Shown here piece by piece: positions 24,639 through 31,253 of a stretch of DNA of 33,678 nucleotides (position 1 is its first letter; each line of letters begins with the position of its first letter). Source of the DNA: Actinomycetota bacterium. GTDB taxonomy: Bacteria > Actinomycetota > Acidimicrobiia > Acidimicrobiales > Acidimicrobilacustridaceae. A model generated the notes under the pieces. The model worked only from the letters and a program-made list of their open reading frames with translations, had not been told where the DNA came from and did no database searches. Made by a program: the position numbers and the translations under genes. Location: positions 1 through 33,678 of the forward strand of contig WLCQ01000009.1 in assembly GCA_009705225.1 (NCBI GenBank), in the 5' to 3' direction.

Positions 24639-24667
24639 TTGCATATCGAACAGGTGTTCGATAGAAT
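24639..24667 (+). promoter_or_regulatory. SOS-type promoter with a perfect LexA box
   Basis: A perfect palindrome TATCGAACA-GG-TGTTCGATA spans 24644-24663. Its core CGAACAGGTGTTCG (24647-24660) matches at every position the Gram-positive/mycobacterial SOS box CGAACRNRYGTTCG. It fills the 17-bp spacer between a TTGCAT -35 (24639-24644) and a TAGAAT -10 (24662-24667), so bound LexA would block RNA polymerase. TAGAAT ends 6 bases before the ATG of the HNH gene, giving a leaderless, DNA-damage-inducible message. The match is seen; LexA binding is inferred. Confidence 0.85.
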
Positions 24668-24673
24668 CAGGAC

Positions 24674-26314
24674 ATGGATCGCTATCGATTCACCGCCGAC
24701 AACTCGCAGTTCTCCAAGCTTGCCGAGGCAATCGCTGAGGTCGTGATCCCGGTCGATGGCGCTTGTCTGGTTGAGGCACGGGCGCTGCTCGATGCACTTG
24801 CCGCTCGCGTCGCCCGTGCCGAAGCTGAATTCGCGGCGGCAGGGCTTCCCGAACTGGATGGCACCGGCTCGATAGCTGCATGGCTTCGCCATCATGTCGG
24901 CCTCACCGAACCCGAGTCACGGCGGGCGGGTCTGCGGGCCGAGCGGCTCGCCGCATGGCGGGGTTTCGCCGATGCATGGGAGCACGGTGTGCTCACCGGC
25001 GCACAGGTCGATCTCGCCGTGGCACTCATCCCCACACACCACGTCGATCGCTTTTCGCGCACTGATGCCGATACCGCCCGAGCGTTGCGGCAACTCAACC
25101 CGCAGCAGACCCGCATCGTTCTGCGGCATTGGGTGCAGCGGGCTGATGCGGCTGCCGATGTCGAAGCGGCGATACTGGCGGCCGAGTCAGGTGCCGGCGA
25201 GGCAGAGCCCGCTCCACCAGATCGCTCGCTGTTCTGTTCTCGTACTCTCGATGACGTCGCGATCATCGATGGTCGTCTGCATCCTGATGGCGCCGCTGTC
25301 GTCGAGGCAGCGCTGCGGGTGGCTGAACGCCCCGACGAACCCGAAGAGTCACGCTCCGCGGCTGCTCGGCGCGCCGACGCGCTCATCTCCATCTGCGGCT
25401 TCTACCTCGACAATCACGCCGGGGTCGACGAACTGGGCCGCCAGCGACCCCATCTCACCGTGGTGGTCGACCTACCCCAACTCTTCGCCTCCACTCTGCG
25501 ATCGTCGGGCGTTCGATCCGATGCCGACCTCGAACGTTTCCTGCGCACGCATCGGGTCGCTCCCGGCGATCGAGCTCAGTTCATCGAAGCGTTCGCCCGT
25601 TTGTTCTCCGGCCCCGGGTTCTCCGGCACCGGGTTCTCCGGCCCATCGCGTGCAGGTGTGGGTACTGGCACCGAAGCTTCAGACTCAAGATTGCCCGGAG
25701 TTCCGATGGCGAACGGTTCGTTCTCCGGAGCTCCGATGCTCAATGGTGGACGCACCCTCGACGGTCGGCCCATCAGTGCACTCGCGCTTTCGGCGCTCAC
25801 CTGCGACAGCATCCTCGAGCGTCTCCTCGTGGCCGATCAACGGGTCATCGATCACGGTCGTTCCGTGCGGGAGTTCTCCTCCTCGCAGCGACGGGCCGTA
25901 TTCGCTCGCGACATGGGCTGTCGGTTTCCCGGCTGTTCGCTCGGTCCGCGTCACTGTCAGGTTCATCACATCGAGCCATGGCAGACCGGTGGGCGAACCG
26001 ATCTCAGCAATGCCGTCGCCTTGTGCTCGTTCCATCATCACGCGGTGCACCGACCGCAATGGCGGGCTTCGCTCGGCTCCCGTGGCGAGTTCATCGTCCA
26101 CCGGGCCGATGGTTCAACGCTCCAAGGCCGTGGATTCAGCGGCTCGCCAATGTTGGCTCCGGTCGCATCCGCGCTGCCCGTCCAACTGATTTCCGCCATA
26201 CGCGAGAACATCGATGAACCGACGGAAGATGCCGACGTCGAGTCCTGGTCCGAGATTGACGAACTCGTTCGACTCGCCCGAGAGCGCGCCCACGGACTCG
26301 TGACAGCGGCCTGA
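24674..26314 (+). CDS. DUF222 / 13E12-type HNH endonuclease, probably SOS-induced
   Basis: A 546-residue protein with an N-terminal DUF222 (13E12 repeat family) domain of about 300 residues: LLDALAARVARAEAEF, then SIAAWLRHHVGLTEPESRRAGLRAERL and VLTGAQVDLAVALIP. A Gly/Ser/Pro linker contains three FSG-P/T-G repeats (residues 311-325). The C-terminal HNH nuclease starts at Cys416 (CRFPGC), followed by CQVHHIEPWQTGGRTDLSNAVALCSFHHHAVH, with the two zinc Cys pairs and the HH...N...H catalytic set intact. The biological role of this abundant actinobacterial family is unknown. The SOS box in the promoter links it to DNA damage. Neighbouring recO is also a repair gene but has no such box. Confidence 0.92.
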   Translation: MDRYRFTADNSQFSKLAEAIAEVVIPVDGACLVEARALLDALAARVARAEAEFAAAGLPELDGTGSIAAWLRHHVGLTEPESRRAGLRAERLAAWRGFADAWEHGVLTGAQVDLAVALIPTHHVDRFSRTDADTARALRQLNPQQTRIVLRHWVQRADAAADVEAAILAAESGAGEAEPAPPDRSLFCSRTLDDVAIIDGRLHPDGAAVVEAALRVAERPDEPEESRSAAARRADALISICGFYLDNHAGVDELGRQRPHLTVVVDLPQLFASTLRSSGVRSDADLERFLRTHRVAPGDRAQFIEAFARLFSGPGFSGTGFSGPSRAGVGTGTEASDSRLPGVPMANGSFSGAPMLNGGRTLDGRPISALALSALTCDSILERLLVADQRVIDHGRSVREFSSSQRRAVFARDMGCRFPGCSLGPRHCQVHHIEPWQTGGRTDLSNAVALCSFHHHAVHRPQWRASLGSRGEFIVHRADGSTLQGRGFSGSPMLAPVASALPVQLISAIRENIDEPTEDADVESWSEIDELVRLARERAHGLVTAA

Positions 26315-26331
26315 ACTCGCCAGCCCAACCG

Positions 26332-26358
26332 CGCTCGTCGTGGCGGCTCGAACGAGCG
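26332..26358 (+). terminator. Hairpin after the HNH gene
   Basis: Perfect 7-bp arms CGCTCGT (26332-26338) and ACGAGCG (26352-26358) flank a 13-base loop, 17 bp after the HNH stop codon. There is no T-run after it, so it may be a weak or factor-assisted terminator or an RNA stability element. Confidence 0.35.
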
Positions 26359-26390
26359 ATCACTGCTTGATCACTGCTTGATCACTGCTT
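26358..26390 (+). repeat. Three 11-bp direct repeats
   Basis: GATCACTGCTT occurs three times head to tail (26358-26368, 26369-26379, 26380-26390) without mismatch, starting at the last base of the preceding hairpin. Each junction makes a GATC or TGATCA motif, and GATC follows the last copy. The rest of the gap to 26490 contains a weak TACCGT hexamer (26455-26460) and the ribosome site of the next gene. Confidence 0.85.
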
Positions 26391-26490
26391 GATCTCGCGA
26401 TCACGGCCGGAGCGACGTCAGGCGGCAGCCGGTTTCTGGTCGCCTGTTGGCTGGTACCGTCAGGCGGTTGAACGTTCCAGAGGGGGAAAT

Positions 26491-28899
26491 ATGACTGCAT
26501 CGAGAGCACTGCCGCTCGAGGGGATTCGAGTACTCGATCTCACCGTTGAGAACGGGGAGCTGGCGTCGCGGCTGCTGGCCGATCTTGGGGCCGATGTCAT
26601 CAAGGTCGAACCACCGTCGGGTTCGCCGGCCCGGTCGTTGGCGCCAGTGCGCAAGGGCGTCTCGCTGTCATGGGCGGTGAACAACGCCGGAAAGCGCAGC
26701 GTTGTGCTCGATCTCCAGCAGGAGGCCGAGGTCGGGCGTCTGCTCGAACTCGTGCGCCATGCCGATGTCATCGTGTGCCCGTCGGGTGTTGTGGCACCGG
26801 GCCTCACAGTGCACGACCTCGCCGCCGGGAATCCTCATCTGATCGTCGCCGCACTCACCCCCTATGGCCTCACCGGTCCTTGGTCCGACTGGCAGCTCAC
26901 CGATCAGGTGCTCTCCGCAACCGGGGGCATGACCTTCAAGGCCGGCACCCTTGCTCGTGAACCCATTCCGGCGCCCGGACAGTTCAGCAACGATGTCGCG
27001 GCATCAAGCGCAGCATGGGCGATGCTGTGTGCGCTCTGGCAGCGTCAGCACACCGGCGCCGGCCAACTCCTCGACATCTCGATCAATGAATGTCTCGCCC
27101 AGACCGCCGATTGGTCGCTGCCCAACTATACGGCTCGTGTTGCTGCCGGCTCCACCTTCCCCGAACTGCGCATGGGTTCCGGTCCCGTGTACCCGATCTT
27201 CAAATGCCGCGACGGCTATGTGCGTCTTATCGTGCTGAGCCCGGCCCAGTGGCGCGAGATGCGCGCCTGGTTGGGCGAGCCCGAGTACCTCCAGGACGAG
27301 GAGTACGACTCCTTCCCGGGGCGCTTCGCCATCGCAGAGGCCATTCTCAATCCGCTCTATGAGGAACTGTTCGCCGATCTCACCATCGAGGAGGTCTCGG
27401 CCCACGCACAGGATCGCGGCATCGTATGCACGCCGGTGTACGACGCCCCGCGCGCTCTCAAGAACGAGCACTTCGATTCCCGTGGAACGTTCCAGTCCAT
27501 GGAGATCGCTCCAGGTGTTGTTGCCCAGATGCCCTCCGGCTTCTTCGAACTCGATGGCGAGCGGGTCGGTCCGCAGAGTCCGCCGCCGGCGATCGGGGAG
27601 CACACCGCCGAGGTCTTTGCTTCGTTGGGCGACCAGCGCGTTGGCACCTCCGCTCCCGCCCCGAGTCTTCCGCTGGTCGGCCTTCGGGTGATGGACTTTG
27701 GTCAGGGAGCGGTTGGTGTCGAGGCCGGAAAACTCTTCGCTGAGTACGGCGCCGAGGTCATCAAAATCGAAAGCCGCTCGCATTACGACTTCATCCGGGT
27801 CGTCACCGGTACCGAGATGGGTCCGTCGTTCGCCTCGTCGAGTCGGTCGAAGAAGGCAATGGGCGTCAACGCCAAGTTCGCCGAGGGCCGTCAGGTGCTT
27901 CTTGACCTCGTCAAGCACTCCGATGTCGTCATCGAGAACACCACCACTGGTGCGATGGCCGCACTCGGCATCGGTTACGAGGACCTCTCCGCGGCCAATC
28001 CGCGCATCGCCATGGTGGCGAGCCAACTCATGGGCTCCCGGGGCGTGTGGGCGCATTGGCGCGGGTACGGCCCCAGCACCCAGGCCCCCGGCGGGCTGTC
28101 GTATCTCTGGAGCTACGAAGGCAGCACCGAACCGGCCGGCACCGCCTCGATCTTCCCGGACCACTTCGTGGGTCGACTCTCGGCCTGTGGCGCACTCGCC
28201 ACGCTCATCGGCCGCGAGCGCGGAACCCTCGAGGGCGGCCTCATCGAGCTCGCCCAGTGCGAAGCCGTTGTCGGCTCCATCGCCGATCTGCTCGCCGCCG
28301 AGTCGATCGAGCCGGGTTCGGTGCTCCCCATGGGTGTGCATTCCGAGCGCGGCACCCCGGGTGCGAACTACCGCTGTGCCCCCGATGCCGACAGTGGTGC
28401 CGGTGCTGAGGAATGGGTCGCGATCACCTGTCGCAATGATGCGGAATGGCAGGCGCTGGCAGAGCTGATGGGTCACGCAGAACTCGGCAGCGATCCGCGG
28501 TTCACCACCCTTGAATCTCGGAGGGCCAACGTGGCCGAACTCGATGCGCTCATCGGAGCATGGACCATCGAACACAACCGCTTCGACGTTGCCGATCGTT
28601 GTCAGGCGGCGGGAATTCCTGCTGGCCCGATGGTCACCTCGCTCGACATGATGAACCATCCGCATTTCGTCGAGCGCGGATTCCCCGTGCATATCGAGCA
28701 ACCCGGTGTTGTCGGCCCCGTCATCTTCGAGGGCCCGGCATTCCATGCGACAGGGATGACTGATCCGTTTGAGGGGCCAGCACCATGGCTGGGGGAGCAC
28801 ACCATTGCCATCGCCACCGAGGTTCTCGGCATGAGCGCTGATGAGGTCGATGAACTCATTGCGAAGGGCGTTCTGGAGATCACCCCACCGCAGGGTTGA
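26491..28899 (+). CDS. Double-domain family III CoA-transferase (CaiB/BaiF)
   Basis: An 802-residue protein made of two CoA-transferase III domains in tandem, each about 400 residues. Each starts the same way: PLEGIRVLDLTVENGELASRLLADLGADVIKVEPP and PLVGLRVMDFGQGAVGVEAGKLFAEYGAEVIKIESR. Family enzymes move CoA between carboxylic acids through an aspartyl-CoA intermediate. The first half keeps Asp195 in QLLDISINE; at the matching place the second half has Glu586 in GLIELAQCE. The halves may thus be catalytically unequal. ATG 26491 has AGGGGG (26481-26486) upstream; TACCGT at 26455-26460 would give a leader of about 24 bases. Substrate unknown; degradation of fatty, bile or aromatic acids is typical. 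It stands alone. Confidence 0.9.
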   Translation: MTASRALPLEGIRVLDLTVENGELASRLLADLGADVIKVEPPSGSPARSLAPVRKGVSLSWAVNNAGKRSVVLDLQQEAEVGRLLELVRHADVIVCPSGVVAPGLTVHDLAAGNPHLIVAALTPYGLTGPWSDWQLTDQVLSATGGMTFKAGTLAREPIPAPGQFSNDVAASSAAWAMLCALWQRQHTGAGQLLDISINECLAQTADWSLPNYTARVAAGSTFPELRMGSGPVYPIFKCRDGYVRLIVLSPAQWREMRAWLGEPEYLQDEEYDSFPGRFAIAEAILNPLYEELFADLTIEEVSAHAQDRGIVCTPVYDAPRALKNEHFDSRGTFQSMEIAPGVVAQMPSGFFELDGERVGPQSPPPAIGEHTAEVFASLGDQRVGTSAPAPSLPLVGLRVMDFGQGAVGVEAGKLFAEYGAEVIKIESRSHYDFIRVVTGTEMGPSFASSSRSKKAMGVNAKFAEGRQVLLDLVKHSDVVIENTTTGAMAALGIGYEDLSAANPRIAMVASQLMGSRGVWAHWRGYGPSTQAPGGLSYLWSYEGSTEPAGTASIFPDHFVGRLSACGALATLIGRERGTLEGGLIELAQCEAVVGSIADLLAAESIEPGSVLPMGVHSERGTPGANYRCAPDADSGAGAEEWVAITCRNDAEWQALAELMGHAELGSDPRFTTLESRRANVAELDALIGAWTIEHNRFDVADRCQAAGIPAGPMVTSLDMMNHPHFVERGFPVHIEQPGVVGPVIFEGPAFHATGMTDPFEGPAPWLGEHTIAIATEVLGMSADEVDELIAKGVLEITPPQG

Positions 28900-28914
28900 G
28901 CTTCCCCGACCACC

Positions 28915-29022
28915 CGACGCTTCGACGCTTCGACACCTCGCCGCCTTGAATCCTCGACGCTTCGACACGTCGCCGCCTTGAATCCTCGACGCTTCGACAC
29001 GTCGCCGCCTTGAATCCTCGAC
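28915..29022. repeat. 32-bp tandem repeat between convergent genes
   Basis: Three complete 32-bp units (28923-28954, 28955-28986, 28987-29018) start CGACGCTTCGACAC and end CGCCGCCTTGAATCCT. They differ only at 28937 (C instead of G). An extra CGACGCTT precedes the first and a 4-base stub follows the last. Copies 2 and 3 contain CGACG...CGTCG arms around a TCGA centre and could form small hairpins. The array fills nearly all of the 146-bp gap between the convergent CoA-transferase and RDD genes and may serve as a bidirectional terminator. It has no spacers, so it is not CRISPR. Confidence 0.9.
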
Positions 29023-29045
29023 GATGCCAAGATGTAGGTCTCAGT

Positions 29046-29714
29046 TCAACCCTCAGTCAGAACGATCCACTGCTGTGACGAGGCATCGAAGATGAGCCAG
29101 CGATCATTCGCTTCGTCCCACAGCACATAGGCCTGTCGCGACGGGTCCCACAGGGGCCCGGGTGGCCGGGGTGGGGCTTGCGCCGCAACCGTTGGTGGTC
29201 GCAGCGGAAGTTGTTCATGAACCCCGACCCGCTGCCCGGTCTCGGGTGTAGACGGCTCGGTCCCGGAGCCGTTCGCGGAACTGCTCTTGTTCCGACGGAC
29301 GTCGACCACGATGCTTCCTGCTGCCAGGTCTCCCACGCGTTGTCGTGATGGTGTCGCGGCGATGGTGACAACTCCGACGATGGGTATGCAGCAGGGTAGA
29401 TAGTCAATCCCTCCAGCAAGGCTGCGCAGCGCTGCCCGCCCCACGCCGATGGGTCGGAGATCCTCACCGACCACCTCGAACATGAACAGCATCGATCCGA
29501 CTGTTCGCCCGGTGAGCCCGCGTTGCACGATGAACACGCCCACCAGATAGGCCGCGCTCAACGCGAGCAGGATCACTAACGGCCAGCCATGTGCAAATGA
29601 GTCGTTGGCTCGGAAACAGGTGCTGTCCCCGCTGCAGGGACTGATCCCGAGGACGTCGTAGACACGTGGTGTGGGTTCGGCGATCAGCGACCAACCGCCC
29701 CACACGAACACCAA
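29046..29714 (-). CDS. RDD-family membrane protein, 5' end possibly frameshifted
   Basis: The protein has RDD-type membrane segments (LVILLALSAAYLVGVFIVQRGLTGRTVGSMLFMFEVVG, then GVGRAALRSLAGGIDYLP and PSRQRVGDLAAGSIVVDV). A Pro-rich cytoplasmic tail of about 80 residues follows, ending in a Trp-rich segment. The coordinates start at TTG 29714, but the family N-terminus RRFGGAAIDIG, with the RDD Arg and Asp, is encoded in frame just upstream (29753-29721). No ATG, GTG or TTG precedes it in frame; only CTG 29756 is available. An ATG at 29788 lies in another frame and meets a stop after three codons. One extra G in the GGG at 29783-29781 would join it to the RDD frame. So the 5' end is an assembly error, a real frameshift, or a rare start. 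Confidence 0.75.
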   Translation of the reverse strand: MVFVWGGWSLIAEPTPRVYDVLGISPCSGDSTCFRANDSFAHGWPLVILLALSAAYLVGVFIVQRGLTGRTVGSMLFMFEVVGEDLRPIGVGRAALRSLAGGIDYLPCCIPIVGVVTIAATPSRQRVGDLAAGSIVVDVRRNKSSSANGSGTEPSTPETGQRVGVHEQLPLRPPTVAAQAPPRPPGPLWDPSRQAYVLWDEANDRWLIFDASSQQWIVLTEG

Positions 29715-29787
29715 GAGCAGGCCGATGTCGATGGCGGCGCCGCCGAATCGGCGCAGTGTGAGTCGTGTCGAAGTGGTTATCCCGTCA

Positions 29788-29814
29788 TTGTGACAGAGCC
29801 GCCCCCACTAGGCT
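29788..29814 (+). promoter_or_regulatory. glyS promoter
   Basis: TAGGCT (29809-29814) lies 8 bases before ATG 29823, with TTGTGA (29788-29793) 15 bp further upstream as a possible -35. The transcription start would fall at or next to the ATG, so the glyS message is likely leaderless. This is why the upstream in-frame GTG at 29790 is rejected as the start. Confidence 0.5.
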
Positions 29815-29822
29815 CACCGCTC

Positions 29823-31151
29823 ATGTCTGATGTTTCGGTCCCCAACGATGTCACGCTCATGGAGAAGGTGGTCAACCTCTCGAAGCGTCGTGGCTTCGTG
29901 TTCCCGTCGGCCGAGATTTACGGCGGGTTCCGGTCCACCTACGACTACGGCCCCATCGGCGTGCAGCTGCTGCGCAACGTCAAGGATGCTTGGTGGCGTT
30001 CCATGGTGCAGATGCGCGACGACGTCGTGGGTCTTGATGCCGCCATTCTCTCGCCGCCGGCCATCTGGGAAGCATCTGGACATCTGAAGAACTTCACCGA
30101 TCCTCTCGTTGACTGCCGTCAGTGTCGTGAGCGATTCCGTGAGGACCAGCTCGAGGATCTCACCACCTGCCCCGGCTGTGGTGGCAAGAACACGTTCACC
30201 GAGGCCCGCAACTTCAACCTCATGTTCAAGACCCACGCCGGCCCGGTGGAGTCCGACGCGGCTGTGGCCTATTTGCGCCCCGAGACCGCGCAGGGCATGT
30301 TCATCAACTTCTCGAATGTGCTTCAGTCCAGCCGCAAGAAGCCACCGTTCGGTATTGCCCAGATCGGCAAGTCGTTTCGCAACGAGATCACTCCGGGCAA
30401 CTTCGTGTTCCGCACTCGTGAGTTCGAGCAGATGGAACTCGAGTTCTTCGTGCCGCCCGAAGAGGCGCTCCAGTGGTACGAGTACTGGTGCGCCACCCGC
30501 TACCAGTGGTACATCGATCTCGGAATTCCTGCGTCGAAACTGCGCATGCGTCCGCATGATGCCGACGAACTCAGTCACTACTCATCAGGCACCTCCGATG
30601 TGGAGTTCCTGTTCCCATGGGGTTGGGGCGAGCTCGAGGGCATCGCCAATCGCGGCGACTACGACCTCACCCAACACGCCACCCATTCAGGGGAGAAGCT
30701 CGACTACTTCGACCAGGCCACCAACAGTCGCTATGTGCCCCATGTGATCGAACCGGCTGCCGGCGCCACCCGCACGATGATGGCGTTCCTGCTCGCCGCA
30801 TACGACGAGGAAGAGGTTCGGGGAGAGACCCGCACGGTGCTTCGTCTCCATCCGCGTCTGGCGCCGTACAAGGTCGCAGTGCTGCCCCTGTCCAAGAAGG
30901 ACGACCTCATGCCGATGGCGCGTGAGGTCCTCGCTCTTCTGCAGCCCCATCTCATGTGCGATTTCGACGAAACTCAGGCCATCGGACGTCGGTACCGCCG
31001 CCAGGACGAACTCGGCACCCCGTTCTGCGTCACGGTCGACTTCGACTCCCTCGAGGATCAGTCCGTCACCATTCGCGAGCGCGACTCCATGGAGCAGGTC
31101 CGGGTTCCCGTCGCCGAACTGCTCTCGCACCTGCTCCCACGACTGGTCTGA
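29823..31151 (+). CDS. glyS: Glycine--tRNA ligase, dimeric eukaryotic/archaeal-type
   Basis: A 442-residue class II synthetase of the alpha2 type (glyQS), not the bacterial alpha2beta2 enzyme. Seen: the N-terminal KVVNLSKRRGFVFPSAEIYGG and YDYGPIGVQLLRN, a zinc-type insertion CRQC...CPGC, the motif 2 region IGKSFRNEITPGNFVFRTREFEQME, and motif 3 with GATRTMMAFLLAAYDEE. The C-terminal anticodon-binding domain (LAPYKVAVLPLSKKD) ends with the usual SLEDQSVTIRERDSMEQVR. It charges tRNA-Gly in the cytosol. It precedes dnaG by about 100 bp, an order common in actinobacteria. Confidence 0.96.
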   Translation: MSDVSVPNDVTLMEKVVNLSKRRGFVFPSAEIYGGFRSTYDYGPIGVQLLRNVKDAWWRSMVQMRDDVVGLDAAILSPPAIWEASGHLKNFTDPLVDCRQCRERFREDQLEDLTTCPGCGGKNTFTEARNFNLMFKTHAGPVESDAAVAYLRPETAQGMFINFSNVLQSSRKKPPFGIAQIGKSFRNEITPGNFVFRTREFEQMELEFFVPPEEALQWYEYWCATRYQWYIDLGIPASKLRMRPHDADELSHYSSGTSDVEFLFPWGWGELEGIANRGDYDLTQHATHSGEKLDYFDQATNSRYVPHVIEPAAGATRTMMAFLLAAYDEEEVRGETRTVLRLHPRLAPYKVAVLPLSKKDDLMPMAREVLALLQPHLMCDFDETQAIGRRYRRQDELGTPFCVTVDFDSLEDQSVTIRERDSMEQVRVPVAELLSHLLPRLV

Positions 31152-31152
31152 T

Positions 31153-31193
31153 CCAGCTCCTTCAGCTTCTCGTCACATGCCGGCGGGAGCTGG
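31153..31193 (+). terminator. Hairpin after glyS
   Basis: Perfect 8-bp arms CCAGCTCC (31153-31160) and GGAGCTGG (31186-31193) flank a 25-base loop, beginning one base after the glyS stop. No T-run follows. It could end or attenuate transcription between glyS and dnaG, which has its own promoter downstream. Confidence 0.35.
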
Positions 31194-31225
31194 TGGGTCC
31201 CCGGTCGGAATCGCTCCTCAACCGT

Positions 31226-31250
31226 CTAGCCTTCCGGTTCGGAGGAGGGG
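31226..31250 (+). promoter_or_regulatory. dnaG promoter -10 and ribosome binding site
   Basis: TAGCCT (31226-31231) is a -10 candidate 22 bases before GTG 31254, and GGAGGAGGGG (31241-31250) is a strong Shine-Dalgarno sequence. The dnaG message thus appears to have a short leader, in contrast to the leaderless layout of most other operon-first genes here. Confidence 0.5.
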
Positions 31251-31253
31251 TCT

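Noticed and set aside
27004-28968. A 654-codon open frame on the minus strand opposite the CoA-transferase
   Set aside because: It is the antisense shadow of a GC-rich gene with clear family motifs; it has no recognisable domain and no promoter or ribosome site.
28915-29022. CRISPR array
   Set aside because: The 32-bp units are directly adjacent with no spacers, and no cas genes are near.
31152-31253. T-box or other riboswitch between glyS and dnaG
   Set aside because: The only structure is a simple 8-bp hairpin located after glyS; no T-box sequence is visible and the gene downstream is dnaG.
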